From Mycogone perniciosa (lineage: Eukaryota; Ascomycota; Sordariomycetes; Hypocreales; Hypocreaceae): DNA of 25,196 bases. Location: the NCBI GenBank assembly GCA_025331125.1, contig JAOALB010000292.1:1-25196 (forward strand), read 5' to 3'. Each line of letters begins with the position of its first letter. Position 1 is the first letter of the stretch. The translations under genes were made by a program, and so were the position numbers. Of the stretch, positions 8,541-18,132 are shown piece after piece. The notes under the pieces are model-generated. The model did no database searches. It was given only the letters and a program-made list of their open reading frames with translations, and was not told the origin of the DNA.

Positions 8541-9527
8541 ATCGAAGACTTTTTGCTAAGTGGGGATAGGAGATTCTTAATAAAGTTATCTCAGAAAATA
8601 AAGGGACGCGGATTTAGAATTATTTACTACTGCCGCTAAACCTTCCCTTTCTAGTATTTATCTAGCAATATTTCCAGCTCCCAGTCTCTTTATTTCTTAA
8701 CCTATAATATATTAACTACTTTAATTAATAGTATCTGTTACTCCTTAAATAATAGTTAAATTTTACTTAAATTAAATTAAAGATTATATTAAAGTTAACT
8801 TAAAAATAAAGCTAAAAGCTAATAAAGTTTAGTTATTCCTTTATAAATATTAATTTATCTAAAGCTTAATATAGATCTTAACTTAACTAGATGCGCTTTA
8901 TTATATTTAAAAAGAATTTAACCTAAAAATTATACTTAATACTATAACTAGTATATATAAAGCAATTAAATAAAAACTGTAAAAGAAGGATAGTATATAA
9001 TTAAAGAAGGGTTTTAAAGGCAATATTTAATTAATTTATTTAATTAAGATTAAGTATAAAGTTAAGATTAAAATTACGCTTTTTAAATATCTTGCCTTTA
9101 ATATCCTATATAGCAATATAGTAGACTTTTTACTGTAGTATTATAATAAAATAATTAAAATATTCCTACTATTTAATTTATCGCTTAATAGTATATTTAT
9201 AAGGCTTTCCTTCCTGTATATATTAAATAGTAATAGCTAATTAAAAAGCCTTTTAAATATATATTTCTAAAGAGTTAAAAGAATATAGATACTAGTCCTA
9301 TTATAGATCCTATAATATTCCTTTAGAAATATAAATATATAGCGCGCTATAATATTTTATAGCGATTTATTGCTAGCTTACTTAATATAGATAGGAAGGC
9401 AGGTAACTTTATTAATAAAATTAATAAAAAACCGCTTAACCTTTTAAGTTTTATATATCAACGACATATTATATATTGCTTAAATAAAATATTAACCTAT
9501 TTATTAAATCGAGAGAGGCTAAAATAA
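8541..9527. other. AT-rich, TpA-rich block (RIP-like)
   Basis: This stretch is almost entirely A and T, with abundant TA, TTAA and TAAT words and stops in all frames on both strands. This is the composition left by repeat-induced point mutation in Pezizomycotina, which converts CpA/TpG to TpA in duplicated DNA. Its right boundary is gradual, passing into the 3' coding relic of a HEAT-repeat gene at about 9530-9570 with continuous frame. At least its right part may therefore be the mutated upstream portion of that gene. Confidence 0.65.
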
Positions 9528-10135
9528 CAGCTATTAAAGTAGCTGCTATTTAAATGCAAAATATTAAAAAGTGCTTCCCTGGCAAGCGAAGTGGAGTTTC
9601 CGGAAAAGGCGCTAGATAAAGCCTTGCATAATAGATCTGAAAAGATAAAGACAATAATTCTAAAATCACTCACAAAACGGACAATACTTCCTTTAAGCAT
9701 CGTTAACTAGGCAAGTCGCTTGCTGGAGCATTAGGATAGGGATATCCGACAGGCCGCCGTCAAGGCTTTAGGCCAGCGGTCGACGTTGCCCGACAAGGTG
9801 CTTGAAGCTGTAGAAGCGCGGCTTGACTATCATGATGAGTATGTCCGAGGGGCCGCCGAGGCTATGCTGCGACAGCATGAAAATTCTATTGCGCCCTCTT
9901 CAATAGGCCTTCCGCAATATCTTTATATAAGATTTTACTCCGAAAAAGCTTTGGAGAGCAGATAAGTTGGTATATTGATAACGGCCACATTTACATTCAC
10001 ATGGCGGACACTAGAATGCTCTTGGTTCTGAATCAACAGAATGATATCAGGGCTATAATTAACGAAGCGAGACTAGTCTTTCGCAACGTCATTAGGCAAG
10101 ATTTCAATTCAACACTTTGGAGAAACCAATAAGTT
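9528..10135 (+). pseudogene. 3' end of a fungal NACHT/STAND-associated HEAT-repeat protein (decayed)
   Basis: From about 9570 one frame reads 'SASLASEVEFPEKALDKALH' and 'EKIKTIILKSLTKRTILPLS', then after a TAG 'ASRLLEH', a second TAG, and 'DRDIRQAAVKALGQRSTLPD' followed by 'KVLEAVEARLDYHDEYVRGA'. This is the ~30-residue HEAT-like repeat (D.D..VR.AAV.AL...S.LPD.VL.A...RL) at the C-terminus of many Aspergillus/Penicillium NLR-like (NACHT/STAND) proteins. After a frameshift near 9880 the tail follows: 'NRPSAISLYKILLRKSFGEQ' and 'ISWYIDNGHIYIHMADTRML', then 'NDIRAIINEARLVF', ending at a stop near 10131-10133. This is the usual terminal segment of these proteins. Two in-frame stops and one frameshift make it non-functional. 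No NTPase domain remains in the window. Confidence 0.75.
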
Positions 10136-10192
10136 GGTATATTGATGACGGCTACTTTTGCATTCACATGGCGAACATTATGATGCTGTTGG
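9945..10192 (+). repeat. Direct duplication of the HEAT-gene tail (~80 bp, 168 bp apart)
   Basis: The segments 9945-10024 and 10113-10192 both contain 'ATAAGTTGGTATATTGATRA' followed by 'CGGCYACWTTTRCATTCACATGGCG'. The second copy translates to ISWYIDDGYFCIHMAN, a variant of the ISWYIDNGHIYIHMAD of the first. The 3' end of this gene was therefore duplicated in tandem, or two paralogues recombined here, before or during decay. Confidence 0.7.
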
Positions 10193-10380
10193 ATTCTATA
10201 GCCACGCAGTCAGTCTGATCATATCGAAAGGTAAGGACTTTTTTTCTTCAATTCGCTGTGCTGAAACCCGCTTTCCTCCTGTCCTTTTATTATAACAATA
10301 TCCTCGAGTGTTTTCCTTCACCAAGCTCGTATTCCTATTCAGCTTCGTTCAGCTCCTTAAGTGAGGCTGAAATTCCAGCA
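10187..10380 (+). mobile_element. Candidate solo LTR of a related Copia family
   Basis: The sequence starts TGTTGGATTCTATAGCCACG followed by CAGTCAGTCTGATCA, parallel to TGTTGGAAAACTCAGTTACG..TAGTCAGCTTGATCA of the LTRs elsewhere in the window. It also has a comparable pyrimidine-rich interior and an A/T-rich TATA-like stretch (TTATTATAACAATA). A possible end, TTCCAGCA at 10373-10380, would give TGTTGGA...TCCAGCA termini. No target duplication is visible (GATGC versus CAGCG), and the first bases may instead belong to the duplicated HEAT-gene tail. Confidence 0.3.
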
Positions 10381-13300
10381 CAGCGATAACGTTTCTCCTT
10401 ACATTTTCAATCTCCACCGAAATACCAATGTTATCCAACAGATGGAGACACCCCAATTTCACATTCCACACCAATCGACAGCGAGCTCTCAGCGTGGAAA
10501 TGGAACAGTTTGAAGTTGATAAACGCATCCAGAATAACATCGTAATACGCACCGACGAGCCCTACGCTGAGCGACATGTGCAACATACCGCCATCCATGG
10601 CGCACTTGGACATGACAGCCAAGTAGCCCGAGACTGCAACCTAGATCATATCGCCGATTGCGGAGTTGAGCCCGAGCCAGTCAGGTTTTAGACACTGCAA
10701 ACGGTGGTTGTAGCCTCTGACGTATCCGCCGGCGGAGACAATCCAGTAACCGGCGTGCGAGTTGCTGCCGAACCAAGTACATATGGCGGCGCTACTAATG
10801 AGTTTGGCCTGCGGGACGTAGACGTGCAATGAGGGAATTATGACGGCGTTGGCAGCAATACAGCCCGCAGCGAAGTTCATCTCGACCGAGACAACAAGCT
10901 CGATATAAGAGAGCGACTCATCAGGCTTTGCCTGCGGCTCCATCTGAAAGACGCCATTGCTGGCCATATCGATATCGAAAAGTATGATACTTGTGAGATT
11001 CAGTGCATCAAAGGCAGTAATAGTCATGCCCGTGGAGAACCAGCCGCTGCTATCCTTGTGATGGACAAACTGTGGGTCGCCAGCAACCATAGTATTCAGC
11101 ACTTTCATGGGATCTGCACTAACGCCAGAAAATGCGCGGTCGCTGATGAAGGGGAATGAGTATAGCTGGACTAGATTGGGTATCTTGACGTCTTAATTGT
11201 AGCCGAAGCAGCGAATTCGAGTTCAACGATAGGCCAGTCCAACTTTCCGTAGCTAGAGGAGGTAGGGAGTCAATATATAGTGCCCTTCTCTGCTGTCAGG
11301 GGTAGATCAACAGGAACACCTGTACAAACACAGCCCTATAGCCGTCCGTCTTAGCGATCGCATACTGCCCGACCGCCAACACTTGCTATTCTTTAAAACT
11401 GACAGCAATGCCCCCGCTATACATCTTAAAGTATACCATGATGTTGTGGATGAAGACGCCATCCAGTGAAAGTGGCAGTTCATCTATGCCAAACTCAATG
11501 CCGCGCAGACTGGCGTGAATTAGGTTGTGAGTCACAATGGCTGAGAGGTCGTTCAACTCGACTTTACAGAGCTTGATCTCGAGGTTAAAGCCTACGACGA
11601 AGAATATTAGAGGGCCCAGTTTGAGAGTGGCGTTAACAGACACAAGCAGTGACAGATTCACAAACGGGAAGGTCAAGCCGCTAATAGATAAGGGACTTAC
11701 TTGCGTCTTCGCGCTGTCTTTAATTAGCTCTAGGTCAGCAGGTTCGGTAACAGGGGCGTCGGATGCCTCGATGCTGTCTGTCGGTGCCTCGGTCTTTGGC
11801 GGCTGCGTGCTTGCCTTATCCGTATCGAAAATGTAGTCCAGTACCACCTTGCCCTTGACTACTATAATGAAGTGATGACCCTCCCTAAGCTCGATGTCCA
11901 GTTTGTTCCCTGACGGAGGTGGATTGGTGGCTATAGCTTGGATTATTGGAAAGATGTCGGGAAACTGTGCACTAACCCGACTTAATTCGCAGCGAGTGAT
12001 GCCCAGGAACGTGGGGTCCACGCCAATGCTATCGTCTGCGACCCAAACGCATTCGAGTGGTCGAAGGGTTAGGGAAGCTCGACTATAAGCGGAATTTCCT
12101 TTATGAGTGGGATCTAGTCGACTGATATCCGAAGCATCCTCTTTACTGTCCCCGTATTTGAGGCTAATACGCTTTTTGCCGCGGGCTTAAACTGGATAAA
12201 GGTCAGGTTAACCCTATCGATATTCAGCTAAAGAGTTATCACTAAGACTTGTCTGTCCCGTGGGGCATAATGGAGGACTGGGTGCTGAACTTAAGCTTGA
12301 CGATAGGAGCGATGCCGCTAGTGGTGGTAGTGGGATTTACCTCAATACCTTTAATCTATTCCGGCAGTGAGTCGGCAGCTCCGGGTTTAATGCTTTCAGT
12401 AACAGAGGCAAGGGTTAGGCTAGGACTGGTAGCGCTAATATTAATAAAGATTTTTTACTGCACTGATAGATTTCCGCTTATGTATCTGAAGTTTTTCGGT
12501 TACTTGCCTTTATTTAGATTCTTGCTTAGATACTGCGAAGTGGCCGTCTAGCCGTTACCCTGACCGACCAGTAAGCTGACATCTAAAAGCTTAAGTCTAT
12601 TTTAAGGCTGCCTATCTGCAGAAATCCAGTAATTAAGAAGGAGAAAGCTATAGCCTTTTAGTATATATAGAGGAGCTCCAGTAAAACGAGGCTAAGTTTG
12701 CTTATTATAGCTATAGCCCTATTACTGGACCTATAATTGCTAAAATATAATGATAGGAGACTGACCGAGATATCCTAAGCGGTAGTATAGAGCAATTAGC
12801 TAGCCGCTCTCGTTACAATCTTATCGCAGCGGAGCTTAAGTGTAAAGGTTGCTGGGATATTTCTGTTAAGCTCCGCAACTGTGAAATCCGTATTGAGCGA
12901 GAAGCTTAAAAACAGGCCGATGCTATAAGACAGCTGGCTTGCACTCTTTTTGGAATTGTTGGTTGGGCTGATAGACGCATCTACAGAAGCACTATCCCAT
13001 AAGAACTTGGCAATTAAAGCTCTACTAGAGCCAGCCTCTAATATCGAGGTGCTTGTCATGAGTTCTCTTGAACCGAAATTTGAAGCCTGCGATGCTCGAC
13101 CGAGAAAAGTAGACGTCCATCTGGATATACTAAAGATGGAAGTAGTTAAAAATTGCGAGAAGATAGTGACTCGGTTAGTATCGGGGTTGTTGGGATTTGA
13201 CGTGTTTCTATCCGGAAATAGGCTTAAATCGACATATCTCCCAACAGCAGAGAAGGTGTTTTTGAGAAGCGGCCCAATGCCTTTATCTATAGAAGGGGTG

Positions 13301-14460
13301 ATTATTAATTTGTGGTCTGCCTCAGACAGATCAATATATACATTGAAGTTGAGAATGGTAGAGGCAGAACTGAGAGTTATTGAGCGATCGATTTAAGAGT
13401 CTTTAATAGCACCCGAGACGCTATAAATCCCGAATCGGCGCACCCTTATTAGTGATATAGTTATTAAGGGAATCGGCAGAGTTGGATGCTGAGGTAAAAG
13501 TCTATAATAGCTTTCGCTGATAAAGTCGATTGCTTTATTCACAACAGCTTTAACGGATTAGCTAAGGCCAAACGAGACACGGGCAGTAGGAGTGTAGGCA
13601 GCCTCTGTGGTATCGCACCTAATAGCATTAACAGGCAATGGTATGTTTTTTAGTGTGATGCTTTCAATAGTACGGTTCAGTTTCTATGCAGTCTTGTCCA
13701 GCCAGTCGGGGACCTGGCTTGCGACGACCTAGAGCACGTTGTTGACATCGTCAATGGCTGTGAGGAACATACGGACAGGAGTATCCTGAATTGAGTCAAA
13801 GTCGAACGCAGCGCATGCTACAGCGACTAGTCTTTTGTACTAAGCCGACGATGACGATGCGCCGACTGGTTGGAGCCGCATAACTTCTGCGGAGGGGAGG
13901 TTAGGACCACCGATATATTAAGGACTATCGGGGAGTTGAACGCATATTCTTAAGCGTTACTAATCTAGGCATTGTTCGCTTGCGAGTTAGAATCTTTTGG
14001 TAGTTCCCGGGTTTAAAAAAATGCCTCTTTCCGCTCCGAGAAAAATGAAAGGCCTAGGAGATTTGGCCCAGCTATAATGAGGACATAGCCTTCCGTGTTG
14101 GATGGTGGTGAATTCTTCTTCAGGGTGGCCACAGCCTCGCTCGAACCTAGAGTGAAGCTCTCGTGTGTCAGAACAGTCTCCCACGCGCCAGTGCTGTCAA
14201 TGGTGAAATCTCCTGACCCGTAGGTCCAGATATAGTGAAATCGAACTGCTGGCCTTATGCTATTGATTCATGAACAAAGGGTGTTCACACTCCTTTCAAG
14301 TGCCTCAATGATATCGCCAGATAGCGGCAGCCAGGAGGCAGCCAACTTTGACGCAGTCGTGCAATACAGCCGACCTTGCACGTCTTAGGCACGTACACAC
14401 AAGCCACAGGCTGGGCTTCCGGAATCGCCATATCATCGAGGCTATCAAATAGTACACAGT
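10360..14460 (-). pseudogene. Large decayed DUF6603-type gene
   Basis: Open segments in changing minus-strand frames follow one another over ~4 kb. The N-terminal part is at 14460-14030 (WLPLSGDIIEALERS; AVRFHYIWTYGSGDFTIDS; TLGSSEAVATLKKN). Weaker pieces lie at 13400-12796 and 12420-12250. A 211-codon stretch at 12021-11386 holds SGNKLDIELREGHHFIIVV..KVVLDYIF. A 155-codon stretch at 11108-10641 holds GDPQFVHHKD, FSTGMTITAFDALNLTSIIL, WFGSNSHAGYWIVSAGGYVR. The end, at 10640-10431, has CAMDGGMLHMSLSVGLVGAY and INFKLFHFHAESSLSIGVE. The HAG..IVS.GGY, 'GG.L..SLS.G...AY' and FH[F/Y].A motifs in this order are, as I recall them, those of the DUF6603 region of large fungal and actinobacterial proteins of unknown function. 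Many stops and frameshifts show decay. The longer plus-strand ORFs here (12950-13396, 11537-11836) are antisense shadows. Confidence 0.65.
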
Positions 14461-14639
14461 GGTGCTATTCATGCTGCCATCAATTACTCAAAGTAGAGTA
14501 CTTCAAGCCACATGCAATCATGAGCTGCAAGTGATGGATCCGGTGCACCGTTACGGCCCGCTGCCGTGCAAACCGGACCGCTGAGATAACAATCTTCGTG
14601 GCTAGCTGAGAGGCTAAGCAGCCTCCGCACCTGCTATTA

Positions 14640-16018
14640 CAACGAGAAAACCCCGGGATAATGAAGTCACTGGGGCAGAGCCAGACCGCACAAGCGATCC
14701 AAACTGCCGACGGGGGCGCGTCTGAGAGCGACGATGCTGACGGCAAAGCAGAAACCAGACTGTGCGGTATCGAAGCTAAACAGACGATAGCGGCCATTGC
14801 TCGAAGCGACACAACCTCCCAGTTGCTAAACGTCTTCAACAGCACGCCGAACTCCAAGATTGTCAGGCAAGAATCCCAGGTTATCGCGCCGCAGCTTTCG
14901 CTGGATTCGAGCCTAATCAACACCTACTATCCACCGATCGGCAACAGGCTTAAGGTAATATCCTACCTATATCGTCTTCAACCATCCTCATGTCCCTTGG
15001 TTTCGCGGAGCTTGGTGGAGCGATTGGATGCTTAAACCCATCTACAGCTGGTCCTAATGATACACTGGGCCACAACTTTGTCCCCTGGATCTGCTTGATG
15101 GTCTTCCAGCCAGACGAGCTAAAGTTGATTCTGTCACGGCCACGACCCTGGGTCTAAATACCGTCTTGTCTAAGGTTGGCATAAAGGCGTATGATCCTTC
15201 CAATCTGCTGGGTAGTGGCGCCTATCCTATGGCTGTGGGCGACTACCTTTCCAAGATCACTTCCTGAGTCTACTATGAAGGTGGCTACATCGACCCATAG
15301 GACCAGGACTTTGCGCAGATGAAGTCTTCCACAGAGAGCGTGTCAGCCATCTTCCCTACCAGGTCCCAACTAAAGGATGTCATTCCGGGAGCTACCGAGG
15401 GAGGGGGACCTTGCTTCGCTGAAGGGGCAAAGCTGTTGACGTATGTCCGACACATCAATACTATCGGCTTTGCAAACGCCAGTGTAGAGGAAGAATACTT
15501 CTATTCCCATTACTGGAAGATAGAAGGGGATTTCGCCTTGTACGCATGTCGTGCACTTGTTATCCCTGGTAAAATCTAGGGCCCCTTTCCGTTCTACGAC
15601 CGTACTTGCTGACGGGTTCAGTATGCGACTCTGACCAATCCAAGCACAACCTCTAAGGCCACCCAATGAGACCTTGCAGGCCTTCCAAGATGCGGCTGCC
15701 GCAGGCCTAAGCAAGATATACCATAAGTCGACTGCTCATGCGCAAGTCTTATACGACCGTCTTACAGATGGGTACACGATTGCACGCTGGCGGTCTCCCA
15801 CTGGAGAGAAGACGGTGGCCTTCAACAGCGGCCCCCTCGTGCCGGTTCAGACGCAAGATGTCCCGATGCCATCTGCTGTGACTGGCATCAGCGTCACAAA
15901 ACCATTGCCCGCGCTTTTCATGACTGGGAAGGACTACGCAACCTTGGATAGCCCGTTGGACATGATGCCACCTACTCGGCGACGTGGCCGCTCGGAAAGC
16001 TTACTATTTGGAAGCTAG
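14640..16018 (+). pseudogene. Decayed gene of unrecognised family, divergent from the DUF6603 relic
   Basis: Open pieces in shifting plus-strand frames form a consistent series. They are 14661-14950 (APQLSLDSSLINTYYPPIGN), 14962-15055 (YIVFNHPHVPWFRGAWWSDW), 15050-15160 (AGPNDTLGHNFVPWICLMVF), 15134-15265 (SVTATTLGLNTVL; GAYPMAVGDYLSKITS), 15266-15579 (FAQMKSSTESVSAIFPTRSQ; GAKLLTYVRHINTIGFANAS) and 15674-16018. At least three frameshifts and several stops separate them. The pieces have globular composition and follow one another without overlap, so one ancestral protein of roughly 450 residues is likely. I do not recognise the family with confidence; phrases such as FVPWICLMVF..DEL and VRHINTIG recall uncharacterised bacterial and fungal proteins. 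It lies head-to-head with the DUF6603 relic, with about 0.2 kb between them. Confidence 0.5.
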
Positions 16019-16034
16019 TACTCCGTACACCCTA

Positions 16035-16387
16035 TGGATCAAATAATGCCACAAGTATAAGCCCCATAGTGGCGAGATATGATGATCACCCAGTTCTGGT
16101 ACAAGAATATAGTAAAGAGGTAGAGATACTCATGCGTTAATTAGTTAAATAGATATTATATAGTATTTCTAGAAATTCGCAATTTTATTATTGCCTAGTA
16201 AATCAGGGCATATAGATTTATATAATAGTTCTTTTATTATTATGAACTACTTAAATTGCACAAATAATAAGGATTATTGTGGATATTGCGGAAGTGCTGC
16301 CCTTATAAAATAGTACGGAAAGTACTTAGGATCTTGAGCTAGTTGAAATGCTCTCTATGAAAGTATTTCGTGGCGCTATTTGATCCT
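16035..16387. mobile_element. ~353-bp MITE-like element with TA duplication
   Basis: The left end TGGATCAAATAATGCCACAA and the right end, reverse-complemented, AGGATCAAATAGCGCCACGA form an imperfect TIR of about 17 bp. Each end is flanked by TA (16033-16034 and 16388-16389). The interior is AT-rich and has no ORF. A third copy of the end sequence (TGGCATTATTTGATCC) is at 6012-6027. A TACGGAGTA-type motif (GTACTCCGTAC, 16018-16028) lies five bases outside the left TA. Confidence 0.5.
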
Positions 16388-16389
16388 TA

Positions 16390-16737
16390 AGAAATGTACT
16401 ACTTCGTATTCTGATACTAGTGCATAGCAGGGTGCTGCCAGTTGCCAAGTGACCAATCTCTTTCGTCACTACCCTTCGTATTTTCTTGACATAATTACGG
16501 CGATTCCTCCTTTGGGAAGCCCGCCTTAGTCAATTTCTGAAAATATGACTCGTACCAAGTTAGTCCGCATTTCTTACTCTTTTAACGAGTATCGCGCATA
16601 GCATATATAACTGGGTTCCTCCCTCAGTTTCGTACTAGTATGTACATCTTGACCTTCAACCCCATCACACAACTCAGTTATACAGGAGGGGCCTCACATT
16701 CTTTAATACTCTGTCATTCATTAATCACAACATCAAG
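16390..16737 (+). promoter_or_regulatory. 5' flank of the GPI-protein gene with TATA box
   Basis: No gene is present. A TATA-like box GCATATATAACTGG lies at about 16601-16614, roughly 125 bp before the ATG. It is followed by pyrimidine-rich sequence and a CA-rich leader (CAACCCCATCACACAACTCAG..TCACAACATCAAG) just before the ATG, typical of ascomycete 5' leaders. The start context TCAAGATGC is acceptable. Confidence 0.5.
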
Positions 16738-17271
16738 ATGCTCAAGATACTCTTTTCATCCGCGCTACCACTGCTACTACTAGCCAACGGAGCCGCTGCC
16801 GAGTGTATCCTCACCCGCTGCCCCGGTGGTATTCCCCAATTGGTTGATCCTAACACCGGCGAAATATGCTCAATACACGCTTGTTTTGGTAGTGACAGAA
16901 CAAGTACTTGGACCGATTGCGCCCCGGGATTTCTAACGACTTCTTATCTCCCCTGCTGGACGCCCCCAGCCGGTGCCACTCGGACTATCACTGCTAGCCC
17001 TGCTAAATCCTCAACGGACACTGTTGCGACCGGAACAGACTCGTCTACTATTCAGTTACAAACAACTAGACGCAGCACCACTCCTTCGACAGTCACCCCT
17101 TCGGTAACAACAACTACACCACCCGCTATTTTGACAACAGCCCAAACTACCAGTGGCACTCTCAACACAACTAACAATACTGCGCCAAAATCGACCGGTA
17201 ATGCGGGTAGCTCTCTGGAGGGTTCACTGATGGCTGTTGCTGGAGCTGCCATTGGTGTGTTATTGCTGTGA
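16738..17271 (+). CDS. GPI-anchored six-cysteine cell-surface protein (177 aa)
   Basis: Intact intronless ORF with the complete layout of a fungal GPI-anchored wall or plasma-membrane protein. It has a signal peptide (1-21, LLLLANGAAA-EC) and a compact N-terminal domain with six cysteines (23, 28, 44, 49, 61, 73) that could form three disulfides. A Ser/Thr/Pro-rich stalk (about 80-155) is suited to O-mannosylation. The tail has small residues NAGSS (155-159) as probable anchor site, then hydrophobic MAVAGAAIGVLLL at the very end. The short Cys domain (C-x4-C-x15-C-x4-C-x11-C-x11-C) is not CFEM, which has eight cysteines, and I do not recognise it. A role in the wall or surface adhesion is inference. 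A plus-strand TATA box and leader support the start. A probable solo LTR begins 85 bp after the stop. Confidence 0.85.
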   Translation: MLKILFSSALPLLLLANGAAAECILTRCPGGIPQLVDPNTGEICSIHACFGSDRTSTWTDCAPGFLTTSYLPCWTPPAGATRTITASPAKSSTDTVATGTDSSTIQLQTTRRSTTPSTVTPSVTTTTPPAILTTAQTTSGTLNTTNNTAPKSTGNAGSSLEGSLMAVAGAAIGVLLL

Positions 17272-17355
17272 TGCATGGTTTGTCGGGGGTAACTGACATG
17301 CCCAACGCACATGCATTTCTTTTCTCACTGGCTTACCTAAGAAAAGCCGGCTGCC

Positions 17356-17623
17356 TGTCACAACCCGACCTGTCAGAGACCGGGTCCCGTGACGAACGGC
17401 TAAACTACGGGAGAAACAACCAATCAAACAGGAGGATCACGAATTGATAAGTGATCCATGAAGGATCACCGTGAACCAATTGATCGCCAATACATTCATC
17501 ATGTACGGAGTACCCTTCTTGTATATAAGACTGGATAAGTCGCGATCCTTAGTATAGTTACTTAGACAGTCGTTAACACTTGTGTTCACAATTGCATTCA
17601 CCGGAATCGCTAGAATCGTGACA
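17356..17623 (+). mobile_element. Probable Gypsy-type solo LTR
   Basis: The segment begins TGTCACAACCCGACCTGTCA and can end ATCGTGACA at 17623, giving perfect 6-bp inverted termini TGTCAC/GTGACA. It contains a TATA-like TGTATATAAGACT at about 17519-17531 in the expected position of an LTR promoter, and a TACGGAGTA motif at 17504. An alternative end is GATCGTCACA at 17719. No matching 5-bp target duplication is visible (CTGCC on the left; AACGT or CTAAT on the right), so the assignment is tentative. Confidence 0.45.
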
Positions 17624-18132
17624 AACGTTACCATTGCTCAGTATTCTCCCTGACCTCTCTGCTAACATAAACCCTGCGAACCTCGGTTTGGTTGTTAGGA
17701 ATCAGTCCGGATCGTCACACTAATAAAGCTTTTCAAGTCTATAATAAAACTATGGTGTTGATATAGTTAACTTTTGAAAGACTGTAAAGATAGAGGAAGT
17801 AGTTTTTGCACATAATAATACTGTTTTATTTACGCTTATTAATTATTTCGGTGCGTTGACCGCTTCCGCATCAATTGCCTGGGAAGAAACGTATTTAAGA
17901 TATATCACCCTTCACGAGTACATAGATTATCTCATTGATCACTGAGTCGGGGTGGATAACTCGGGTCCACTGTCATGGCAGACTTGCCATGCGGCGCGTC
18001 TGTAAGCGCAACGTCCGTAACAAATCGTTTCGGCACACAAAACCATCAAAACCATGCATTTTCAAGAATTTTGTTCTCAGCTGTTGGTGTTAGGAGAAAC
18101 CCATGTATTTGATTGCGAGCCTGATCTCTCGA
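17624..18132. other. Intergenic, nothing recognised
   Basis: Moderately AT-rich, with no ORF of coding character and no clear repeat. It separates the LTR from the 3' end of the sulfotransferase-like pseudogene. Confidence 0.5.

Noticed and set aside
11537..11836. 99-codon plus-strand ORF
   Set aside because: It is antisense to the 211-codon open segment of the DUF6603-type relic.
12950..13396. 148-codon plus-strand ORF
   Set aside because: It is antisense to the decayed DUF6603-type gene, whose minus-strand segments continue on both sides.
14480..14923. 147-codon minus-strand ORF
   Set aside because: It overlaps the plus-strand decayed gene. The plus-strand reading (14661-14950) continues into related downstream segments, whereas the minus-strand ORF is Cys/Ser-rich without a pattern.
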